Assembly: GCA_900540375.1 (NCBI GenBank)
Contig: UQFS01000013.1
Coordinates: forward strand, 1-64,000
Length of the DNA: 64,000 nt
Source: an uncultured Prevotella sp.
GTDB lineage: Bacteria > Bacteroidota > Bacteroidia > Bacteroidales > Bacteroidaceae
Direction of reading: 5' to 3'
Shown: piece after piece, positions 25,614-33,088 of the stretch
Layout of the letters: every line of letters starts with the position of its first letter
How positions within the stretch are numbered: the first letter of the stretch is position 1
Notes under the pieces: generated by a model
Database searches by the model: none
The model's input: the letters and a program-made list of their open reading frames with translations, nothing else
Told to the model about the DNA's origin: nothing
Position numbers and translations under genes: made by a program

Positions 25614-26999
25614 TCAATTGTCTATATTCAAGTTCAATTCAAAATAAGCCGGTGTGTCGCCGGCATTGCGGCTATAGCTACCATAGATACCCTGCAACAG
25701 CGGATTCAGTCCAAACGTCGTAGCGTTGTCGGGAACCAGGTCGTTGTCTGTCGATCCCTGCTGTGTCCATGCCGGCAACTGATTGAGCAGACGTATCTTC
25801 AGCGACTGTTCATGGGTGACCTTTGGCACGGCGAGCACAAACAGATGGGTCGCCGTACCGAGATATTTTTTCTCGGCCGGCGTGCGGTCAGAAGCAGTGA
25901 TCGGGCGGATTGCCTTCAACTTGATGCCATCGTCGGAAATCAACTGATAATGGCGGATATCTGTCAGATAGTCAGCATCTGTCAACATACCCTTCAAGTC
26001 TACGGCTAAAGTCAACTGCACATAGCCTTTGTCTTTATCAGGCTCTACGTCGGTGAGACGGGTCACAGCATCTTCCTGACCGCGAGCCGGACGGAAATGC
26101 CCGGCGAGGCCCTTGCCGCCTAAGAGGAAAGAGCAGTAAGGGCTGTAGATAGGAGAAGCCGTGAAGAGACACATATTCTCGTAGCCTTTCAAGCTCCGGA
26201 AATCAGCGAAAGTGCGGTAATCGGGATCGGTCGTCAGCTGCTCCATATTGCTGTTGGAAGTGATCACGATGATGTAGTAAGGTCTGCGGCCATTGAACGT
26301 CTTCACGCTGTTGTCGTAGGAATAATAAGGACCGTTGTAGGAACCGTTCATGCGCACCACGAGCATGGCTTTGTCCTTCACGGCATCCTTGAAGACGGAG
26401 CGTACCATTTCCTGCGCCTCATTGAAGACTTTCTGCGGATTGACACCTTCCATGTCCTTCACCGAATAGATCATGTCGGTCACCAGGATGCTTACCTCGT
26501 CGCCTTGTGTGCGGTTGAGCATCTCATCGAAGATCTTGCGATAGTCGGTATAGCCCTTGTCGCCGATGCTGTCAACCCTTACTTTGCCCGATATGCTGTT
26601 TTCCATGGCCATAATTGCCGAGCGGAAGGAGCCGTCGCCATTCGGACTGTCATAGGCCGTCATCGACCCGCTGCGCTCCACAAAGATATGGAATTTCAGC
26701 GCCTCACCATTGATGCCCACAAAGCGGATATGCTTTGGCGGACGACGCTTGGCAAAGAAATCGGTGATATAGGCCTCTACCTCGCTGACCTTCAGATGAC
26801 CGTCCTCGAAGAAGTCTTCGAAGTGGTCTTGATTGGACTGAAGATAGTTTTGTATCTTCTTCCAGTCCTGCCCGGAAATCTCCTCGTCCTGCCCTGCCAA
26901 TTCTATGAGCAGGTGATTGAATTCTCTATGAGAGCCGTCCGTACAGGAAGCCATCAGCATCACTACCAAGAATGACAAGACATAAAATAGCTGTTTCAT
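25614..26999 (-). CDS. vWA-like lipoprotein
   Basis: 461 residues with lipobox LMASC (Cys19). From about residue 100 a von Willebrand A-type fold is suggested: LKFHIFVERSGSM carries the metal-site pattern with Glu108 in place of the usual Asp (Glu-x-Ser110-x-Ser112), and ILVTDMIYSV (Asp175) is the later strand. The C-terminal half (about 300-461) is mainly beta. First gene of the operon. vWA domains commonly bind protein partners through a metal ion, sometimes beside AAA or other NTPases. The substituted Asp may weaken metal binding. Confidence 0.78.
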   Translation of the reverse strand: MKQLFYVLSFLVVMLMASCTDGSHREFNHLLIELAGQDEEISGQDWKKIQNYLQSNQDHFEDFFEDGHLKVSEVEAYITDFFAKRRPPKHIRFVGINGEALKFHIFVERSGSMTAYDSPNGDGSFRSAIMAMENSISGKVRVDSIGDKGYTDYRKIFDEMLNRTQGDEVSILVTDMIYSVKDMEGVNPQKVFNEAQEMVRSVFKDAVKDKAMLVVRMNGSYNGPYYSYDNSVKTFNGRRPYYIIVITSNSNMEQLTTDPDYRTFADFRSLKGYENMCLFTASPIYSPYCSFLLGGKGLAGHFRPARGQEDAVTRLTDVEPDKDKGYVQLTLAVDLKGMLTDADYLTDIRHYQLISDDGIKLKAIRPITASDRTPAEKKYLGTATHLFVLAVPKVTHEQSLKIRLLNQLPAWTQQGSTDNDLVPDNATTFGLNPLLQGIYGSYSRNAGDTPAYFELNLNIDN

Positions 27000-27025
27000 C
27001 TATCTTCGATTTTCAATTTTACTTG

Positions 27026-27033
27026 CAAAAGTA
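27026..27033 (-). promoter_or_regulatory. -7 element upstream of the six-gene operon
   Basis: The minus strand reads TACTTTTG 27 bp before the lipoprotein start, matching TAnnTTTG. It is the only such element found between 27000 and 27180. No -33 TTTG at proper spacing, so it may need an activator. Confidence 0.5.
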
Positions 27034-27181
27034 ATAAAAAAAAACGAGTTTCTCATCAATCATTGGCAATTATTAGTCTTCTACAGAAAGTTTCTGTTTA
27101 TTTTTCTGACATTTCCAACAAAATGAAGCATTTTGATAACGTAAAGCCATGGATTTCAAAGTTTTGAATCAAACGTTAAAA

Positions 27182-27232
27182 AAGCCTTTCAATACGCCGG
27201 TTTCTATCTTTCCCTACGTAGTGAAAGGCCTT
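27182..27232 (-). terminator. Probable terminator of the TRIC-type channel gene
   Basis: On the minus strand GGCCTTTCA and TGAAAGGC form an 8-bp stem with a large loop of about 30 nt, followed by a T-run. It lies 30 bp beyond the stop at 27261. Confidence 0.5.
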
Positions 27233-27260
27233 CTCTAAAACGGATCCTCATGGGACACTA

Positions 27261-27911
27261 CTACTTCTTGTCATGCAGTCCCTCATCTTTCAGCAAAGGG
27301 AGAGAGAGATGGTATTTTACAGCCAAAATTCGGATTGTCACGATGATGGCAAAGACCACCACCACAGTAACTGCCACATTGGCATGCAACGAGATCATCA
27401 GCCAATAGACCAAGCCACCCAGGATGCTCGCCATGGCATAGATTTCTTTCCGAAAGATCACCGGCGGACGGTTGAGCAGCAGGTCACGGATGACACCGCC
27501 TGCGGATCCCGTGATGCAGCCCATGGAGATGGCTACCCAAAAGGGGTGTCCGCAGACCAGCGTCTTCTGGATGCCGGCTATCGTGAACAGAGCCAGGCCA
27601 AGCGTATCAAAGAAAAACCACGCATTGTCCAGATGACGGAGCAACCTGGCGAAGAGTATCACCATTGCCTGGGCAAGAAAGGTGCATACGATGTACATCG
27701 GTGAGGTCATCCAGAAAGGGGTCACTCCCAGCATGACATCACGCAGGGTACCTCCGCCGATAGCCACGACAAAACCGCACACAAAGCCTCCAAACCAATC
27801 GTAATGCCTGGCTGCCGCATGGCGGATGCCGGAGATGGCAAAGGCCAAGGTACCCAAAATTTCTATCGTTTGCTGGACTGAATGGATGAAGACTGGATCA
27901 TGATAAAACAT
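27261..27911 (-). CDS. TRIC-type cation channel family protein (UPF0126)
   Basis: 216 residues, about seven membrane segments arranged as two similar halves, each with a conserved glycine-rich patch (FVVAIGGGTLRDVMLG at about 48-63 and GCITGSAGGVIRDLLLN at about 130-146). This repeat identifies the YadS/YicG family, bacterial relatives of trimeric intracellular cation channels. Potassium-conducting function is known only for a few members. Transcribed alone. Confidence 0.9.
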   Translation of the reverse strand: MFYHDPVFIHSVQQTIEILGTLAFAISGIRHAAARHYDWFGGFVCGFVVAIGGGTLRDVMLGVTPFWMTSPMYIVCTFLAQAMVILFARLLRHLDNAWFFFDTLGLALFTIAGIQKTLVCGHPFWVAISMGCITGSAGGVIRDLLLNRPPVIFRKEIYAMASILGGLVYWLMISLHANVAVTVVVVFAIIVTIRILAVKYHLSLPLLKDEGLHDKK

Positions 27912-27995
27912 TCTCTATTGTTGTTTCTTAATGATGAACAGATCGTTCGGCAATCATTAAATCGACACTCGAACGGAGCCTGCCATCACTTTGAT

Positions 27996-28946
27996 TTAAA
28001 CATGATTTAAGTCTCTGCCTTCAACAAACGCTTTAATATTCTCGACACATATCTTCATCAAGCGTTCCCGCGCTTCTTTTGTCGCCCACGCGATGTGCGG
28101 AGTAATATAGGCATGGGGCTGGGCGAAGAGAGGATTGTCGGCCCGTGGCGGTTCCTCGGTCATCACGTCAGCACCATAGGCTGCCAATTCGCCGTTTGCC
28201 AAAGCATTGGCCACAGCCTCCTCGTCGACGAGCGGTCCGCGGCCGGTGTTGATGAGGATTGCTGACGGATGCATCAGCTTCAAGCGCTTGGCATCGATGA
28301 GATGCCAAGTGTCTTTGGTCAGTGGGCAATGAAGCGAGAGAATGTCTGACACGGCTAAGACACCCTCCAGCGTGGTCTTCTGTATGCCTTCGGGGAGGTC
28401 GGAGGCGTTTTTCGAAGTCAGTGCAAACACGTCCATACCCAGGTCACAGGCGATGCGCGCCACCCTCATGCCAATATGTCCGAGCCCTACGATACCCATC
28501 GTCTTCCCGGCCAATTCGGGCAATGGCGTGTCCCAATAGCAGAAATCAGGATTGTGGCTCCATTTGCCTTGTCGATTCTCTTCAGCATAATGGGCTACCT
28601 GATTGGTGATGTTCAGAATATGGGCGAAAGTCATCTGCACCACGCTGTCGGTGCTGTACGAGGGGATATTCGTCACCACAATGCCACGCCGGTGGGCAGC
28701 GTCCACGTCCACCACATTATAGCCGGTGGCGAGCACTCCGATATATTTCAGTTTGGGCAGCCGGGCCATCACCTCGTCGGTGATATTCACTTTATTGACC
28801 AACACGGCATCGGCGTCCTTGGCGCGCTCTGCCACGTCTTCCGGCGCTGTACGCGGATAAACAGTGAGATTGCCAAAAGTCTTGAGTGCATCCCAAGACA
28901 GGTCTCCGGGGTTGGCGGCGTAGCCGTCGAGTTCTACAATGTTCAT
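27996..28946 (-). CDS. D-2-hydroxyacid dehydrogenase, glycerate dehydrogenase-like
   Basis: 316 residues from the start at 28946 (MNIVELDGYAANPGDLSW); a longer frame adds 17 residues not seen in this family. NAD-binding motif GIVGLGHIGMRVA is near 147-159. Catalytic residues are in NTGRGPLVDEEAV (Arg), the Glu of MTEEPPRADNP and ITPHIAWAT (His near 286). It probably reduces a 2-oxoacid such as hydroxypyruvate. Substrate cannot be fixed by sequence alone. Confidence 0.88.
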   Translation of the reverse strand: MNIVELDGYAANPGDLSWDALKTFGNLTVYPRTAPEDVAERAKDADAVLVNKVNITDEVMARLPKLKYIGVLATGYNVVDVDAAHRRGIVVTNIPSYSTDSVVQMTFAHILNITNQVAHYAEENRQGKWSHNPDFCYWDTPLPELAGKTMGIVGLGHIGMRVARIACDLGMDVFALTSKNASDLPEGIQKTTLEGVLAVSDILSLHCPLTKDTWHLIDAKRLKLMHPSAILINTGRGPLVDEEAVANALANGELAAYGADVMTEEPPRADNPLFAQPHAYITPHIAWATKEARERLMKICVENIKAFVEGRDLNHV

Positions 28947-29073
28947 GGTTAAAAGTCTTTTCTTTGATGTGATTACCTTGTAAAAACGGTATGACACCTT
29001 TTATATTATTTTATATTTATTATTTTATATTATTGATTTCAAGTACAAATAAATGAGCTTAAGCCGATGCCGA

Positions 29074-30348
29074 CTATTCCTTATACCGGTCTCCCCAACA
29101 GTTGAGCATGCGCTGATAGAGTTTCTCTTCCGAGGGAGAATGCCGGGCATGCCAGAGCCGCAGGTCCCTGAGATTGTCAGGGAGATATTGCTGGGGCGTG
29201 AAGTTGCCGGGATAGTCGTGAGGATATTTATAGCCATCATGGTATCCGAGTTCAGCCATGAGCTTGGTGGGCGCATTGCGCAATGGCAGGGGCACGGGTT
29301 GGTTGCCACTCTTTCTGACCGCTTCCAAGGCTGTGTTGATACCCATGTAAGCCGAGTTGCTCTTCGGGCTCGCAGCCAGGTAGACCGCAGCCTCGGCCAG
29401 CGGTATGCGTCCCTCCGGCCATCCTATCTTCATCACCGCGTCGAAGGCGGCGTTGGCCAGCAGCAAGGCGTTGGGATTGGCCAGTCCGATGTCCTCAGCA
29501 GCCGAGATGACCAGACGGCGGGCGATGAACTGCGGGTCTTCCCCACCCTCGATCATCCTTGCCATCCAATACAGAGCCGCGTCAGGGTCGGAGCCGCGGA
29601 TGCTCTTGATAAACGCCGAGATGATGTCGTAGTGCATCTCGCCGTCCTTGTCGTAGGCCAGCGGATTGGTCTGCAGACGGTCCTCCACCAAGGCATCGGT
29701 GATGACGATGTCGGAAGTGTCGTTGGCACCGACCACCAGCTCCAATATATTCAGTAATTTGCGCGCGTCGCCCCCGCTGTATCTGAGCATGGCCCCGGTC
29801 TCCTTCAGCTCGATATGGCGTTTGCTCAGCTCTGTATCGGTCGTCAGTGCCCGATGGAGAATCTTCAGCAGGTCGTCCTTACCGAGCGACTTGAGCACAT
29901 AGAGCTGGCAGCGCGAGAGCAGCGGACGGATGACCTCGAAGGATGGATTCTCGGTAGTGGCGCCGATGAGCGTCACCACGCCCTGCTCCACAGCCCCGAG
30001 CAGCGAGTCCTGCTGAGACTTGGAGAAGCGGTGGATCTCGTCGATGAAGAGGATGGGCGACTGCTCCTGGAAAAAGCGGCCCTGCTTGGCCCGGGCAATG
30101 ACGTCACGCACGTCCTTCACCCCGCTCGTGACGGCACTGAGCGTGTAGAAGGGCACCTTGAGCGTGCCGGCGATGATGTGGGCCAGCGTCGTCTTGCCCA
30201 CTCCGGGAGGTCCCCATAATATAAAGGAGTTGATCCGCCCCGTCTCTATCATTCTGCGCAGCACACCGTCCTTGCCGACAAGATGGTCCTGGCCTACATA
30301 GTCGTCAAGCGAGCGCGGCCGCATGCGTTCTGCCAATGGTTCTGACAT
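29074..30348 (-). CDS. rarA: Replication-associated recombination protein RarA (MgsA)
   Basis: 424 residues. AAA+ ATPase related to clamp-loader subunits: Walker A GPPGVGKTTL (about 46-55), Walker B LFIDEIHRF (about 98-106), and sensor-1 GATTENPSFEV. The C-terminal half has the family-specific oligomerisation region (IRGSDPDAALYWMARMIEGG in outline). It acts at stalled forks, usually with SSB. Starts with MSEPLAERMRPRSLDDYVGQ, typical of the family. Confidence 0.95.
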   Translation of the reverse strand: MSEPLAERMRPRSLDDYVGQDHLVGKDGVLRRMIETGRINSFILWGPPGVGKTTLAHIIAGTLKVPFYTLSAVTSGVKDVRDVIARAKQGRFFQEQSPILFIDEIHRFSKSQQDSLLGAVEQGVVTLIGATTENPSFEVIRPLLSRCQLYVLKSLGKDDLLKILHRALTTDTELSKRHIELKETGAMLRYSGGDARKLLNILELVVGANDTSDIVITDALVEDRLQTNPLAYDKDGEMHYDIISAFIKSIRGSDPDAALYWMARMIEGGEDPQFIARRLVISAAEDIGLANPNALLLANAAFDAVMKIGWPEGRIPLAEAAVYLAASPKSNSAYMGINTALEAVRKSGNQPVPLPLRNAPTKLMAELGYHDGYKYPHDYPGNFTPQQYLPDNLRDLRLWHARHSPSEEKLYQRMLNCWGDRYKE

Positions 30349-30376
30349 ATTCTATGAACTTTTCGTTTTCAGAATA

Positions 30377-30384
30377 CAAATATA
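30377..30384 (-). promoter_or_regulatory. -7 element of the rarA promoter
   Basis: The minus strand reads TATATTTG 29 bp upstream of the rarA start, matching TAnnTTTG. Confidence 0.55.
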
Positions 30385-30426
30385 CGACTTTTCTTGGAAA
30401 TACACTCATACCACCATAAAAAATAA

Positions 30427-30690
30427 CGCTACACCGCTGCACCGCTACACCGCTACATTTATAGGTATCGGACATACAAGAAACGCAAAACGTAAAATAA
30501 AAACAAGAATGTATATTATATCATAACTAATTAATATATAATATATAATATATTATATAATATTAATATAAATAATAATATAATATATTTTCATTCTATA
30601 GTCTCATTTTCAGCACTTTTCCGACAGTACATCAGAATGCACCTTATGTAGCGGTGTAGCAGTGTAGCAATGTAGCGGTTGTTTGTAACC
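30427..30690. repeat. Inverted GTAGCGGT-type repeat tracts flanking an AT-only core
   Basis: This 639-bp gap between rarA and rpsA has no convincing gene. At about 30427-30460 the word ACCGCTAC/ACCGCTGC is repeated four times; at about 30648-30680 the same words appear on the other strand (GTAGCGGTGTAGCAGTGTAGC). The longest shared inverted word is the 15-mer GCTACACCGCTACAT. Between them, 30525-30590 is almost pure A/T with TATATAATAT runs. The two tracts could pair into a long hairpin. Confidence 0.7.
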
Positions 30691-30891
30691 GCGACATCCG
30701 TCGCACCCTTGCCCTTTCGCCTTTCGTCACAAACCTTAGTTCCAGGTCTCTCAGACAATCCCTCCGCGGCACACAGACCATAAACACAGATTTCCCTGGC
30801 CACGAATAGAAATCGCACGTTATTGGTGTTAAAATATCATAAATACGGCATAACCCGCTGAACCGGTGAATGGTGTATGAAAAAAAAGCAG

Positions 30892-30899
30892 TACCTTTG
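30892..30899 (+). promoter_or_regulatory. -7 element of the rpsA promoter
   Basis: TACCTTTG followed by C, fitting TAnnTTTG, about 88 bp upstream of the rpsA start. Confidence 0.65.
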
Positions 30900-30987
30900 C
30901 AGCTGATTTCAAAGGGTGTGGGCATGCTATACCCTGTCGATTCACATAAAGTCTAACTTTATTAATTCATTAACAATTTAATTTTTT

Positions 30988-32778
30988 ATGTCAGATTTAA
31001 ACAACGTCAAGAACGTGCAGCCGTTAGCCGACTTCAACTGGGACGAGTTTGAGAACGGTACAAGCTCCAACGTCAGCAAGCAGGACCTCGAGAAGGCCTA
31101 CGACGAAACCCTCAACAAAATCCAGGAGCATGAGGTGGTGGAAGGTACTGTCATCTCCATCGACAAGAAAGAGGTGGTGGTCAACATCGGCTACAAGAGC
31201 GATGGTATCATCCCCGCTTCTGAGTTCCGCTACAACCCCGACCTGAAGGTGGGCGACAAGGTGGAAGTCTATGTTGAGGACCAGGAGGACAAGAAAGGCC
31301 AGCTGGTACTTTCTCACAAGAAGGCCCGCCTGAGCAAGAGCTGGGAGCTCATCAACAAGGCTATGGATGACAATGAGGTTATCCAGGGCTACATCAAGTG
31401 CCGCACGAAGGGTGGTATGATCGTCGATGTCTTCGGCATCGAGGCCTTCCTCCCCGGCAGCCAGATTGACGTTCATCCTATACGCGACTACGACATGTTC
31501 GTGGGCAAGACCATGGAGTTCAAGGTGGTGAAGATCAACCAGGAGTTCCGCAACGTAGTCGTCTCTCACAAGGCACTCATCGAGGCCGAGCTCGAGGCTC
31601 AGAAGAAAGAGATCATCTCTCACTTGGAGAAGGGCCAGGTGCTCGAGGGTACTGTCAAAAACATCACTTCTTACGGTGTATTCGTCGACCTCGGCGGTGT
31701 GGACGGACTGGTGCATATCACCGACCTGTCTTGGGGCCGCGTCAGCGATCCGCATGAGGTTGTACAGCTCGACCAGAAGATCAATGTCGTTATCCTCGAC
31801 TTCGATGAGGAGAAGAAGCGCATTGCTCTCGGCCTGAAGCAGCTCACTCCGCATCCTTGGGACTCTCTCGATCCTAACCTCAAGGTGGGTGACCACGTCA
31901 AGGGTAAGGTTGTCGTCATCGCCGACTACGGTGCATTCGTTGAGATCCAGCCCGGTGTTGAGGGTCTGATCCACGTCAGCGAGATGTCCTGGAGCCAGCA
32001 CCTCCGCTCTGCCCAGGAGTTCCTGCACGTAGGTGACGAGGTAGAGGCCGTGATCCTCTCTCTCGACCGCCAGGAGCGTAAGATGAGCCTCGGTATCAAG
32101 CAGCTCAAGGAAGATCCTTGGGAGACCATCGAGCAGAAGTATCCTGTTGGCAGCCGCCACACTGCAAAGGTTCGCAACTTCACCAACTTCGGTATCTTCG
32201 TAGAGCTCGAAGAGGGTGTTGACGGTCTGATCCACATCAGCGACCTGAGCTGGACCAAGAAGGTGAAGCATCCTTCTGAGTTCACTTCTGTTGGTGCCGA
32301 CATCGACGTTGTCGTCCTCGACATCGACAAGGAGAACCGTCGTCTGAGCCTCGGCCACAAGCAGCTCGAGGAGAATCCTTGGGACAACTATGAGGCTGTC
32401 TACACTCCGGGTTCTGTCCACGAGGGCAAGATCACTGAGATGATGGACAAGGGCGCTGTCATCACCCTGACAGAGGGTGGCGAAGGCTTCGCTACTCCTA
32501 AGCACCTGACCAAGGAAGACGGCTCACAGGCTAAGCTCGGTGAGGTACTGCCGTTCAAGATCATCGAGTTCAACAAGGATTCCCGCCGCATCATCCTCTC
32601 CCACTCCCGTACATTCGAGGAGGGCAAGGACGAGCCTAAGGCAGCCCGCCGCCACAACTCCGGCGCACCTCGCAAGGCTCAGGATACTCCGGTGATCAAC
32701 AATGTTGCTGCCGGTACCAGCCTGGGCGACCTCGACGTGCTGGCTAAGCTGAAGGCTGACCTCGAGAACGGCAAGTAA
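30988..32778 (+). CDS. rpsA: 30S ribosomal protein S1
   Basis: 596 residues with six S1 OB-fold repeats, roughly at 50-110, 130-195, 215-285, 300-370, 385-455 and 470-540. Repeats 3-5 carry the usual GxFVxLxGxxGLxH pattern (YGVFVDLGGVDGLVHITDLSW). It helps the ribosome unfold and hold mRNA, important in a phylum that rarely uses Shine-Dalgarno sites. The Arg/Ser-rich tail after 555 is short. Codon use is strongly biased, as expected of a highly expressed gene. Confidence 0.97.
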   Translation: MSDLNNVKNVQPLADFNWDEFENGTSSNVSKQDLEKAYDETLNKIQEHEVVEGTVISIDKKEVVVNIGYKSDGIIPASEFRYNPDLKVGDKVEVYVEDQEDKKGQLVLSHKKARLSKSWELINKAMDDNEVIQGYIKCRTKGGMIVDVFGIEAFLPGSQIDVHPIRDYDMFVGKTMEFKVVKINQEFRNVVVSHKALIEAELEAQKKEIISHLEKGQVLEGTVKNITSYGVFVDLGGVDGLVHITDLSWGRVSDPHEVVQLDQKINVVILDFDEEKKRIALGLKQLTPHPWDSLDPNLKVGDHVKGKVVVIADYGAFVEIQPGVEGLIHVSEMSWSQHLRSAQEFLHVGDEVEAVILSLDRQERKMSLGIKQLKEDPWETIEQKYPVGSRHTAKVRNFTNFGIFVELEEGVDGLIHISDLSWTKKVKHPSEFTSVGADIDVVVLDIDKENRRLSLGHKQLEENPWDNYEAVYTPGSVHEGKITEMMDKGAVITLTEGGEGFATPKHLTKEDGSQAKLGEVLPFKIIEFNKDSRRIILSHSRTFEEGKDEPKAARRHNSGAPRKAQDTPVINNVAAGTSLGDLDVLAKLKADLENGK

Positions 32779-32841
32779 TCAATAGATTGCGAAATTACAA
32801 CTCTCTCCTGCTGATTAAGTATAGAGAGAGTTTCCACTCAT

Positions 32842-32876
32842 AAAGACTGCAAGACTTCGGTTTTGCAGTCTTTTTT
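32842..32876 (+). terminator. Terminator of rpsA
   Basis: AAAGACTGCAAGAC-TTCG-GTTTTGCAGTCTTT, a long stem with a stable TTCG loop followed by six T. Lies 64 bp after the rpsA stop. The rest of the gap to rho holds only the rho promoter. Confidence 0.92.
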
Positions 32877-33004
32877 ATACCCCTCCTTGTTAAAATGCCA
32901 TAGGTAGGAGTTCCGACAAATGATTATTTGCCGCATGTTAATTAATAAGTGTTAATACACAGATATTTCATTTCCATTTATTCTAATAATTGTCGATTTT
33001 TCAT

Positions 33005-33012
33005 TACCTTTG
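33005..33012 (+). promoter_or_regulatory. -7 element of the rho promoter
   Basis: TACCTTTG, an exact TAnnTTTG match, 77 bp before the rho start. It lies downstream of an earlier in-frame ATG at 32990, showing that ATG is not used. Confidence 0.65.
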
Positions 33013-33088
33013 CAATGATTTAAAACACACCGACGTTGCAGTTCTTGCAACATCTTGTAAAAATCAACACGCATATTTTTTATATTCT

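Noticed and set aside
30525..30590. AT-rich core as a replication origin
   Set aside because: No DnaA-box cluster was seen and neither dnaA nor typical origin genes are next to it.
30591..30925. 75- and 93-codon minus-strand open frames before rpsA
   Set aside because: They read through the inverted repeat tracts and have no protein-like composition.
31024..32505. 493-codon minus-strand open frame inside rpsA
   Set aside because: It mirrors the strong codon bias of rpsA on the other strand; rpsA is unquestionable.
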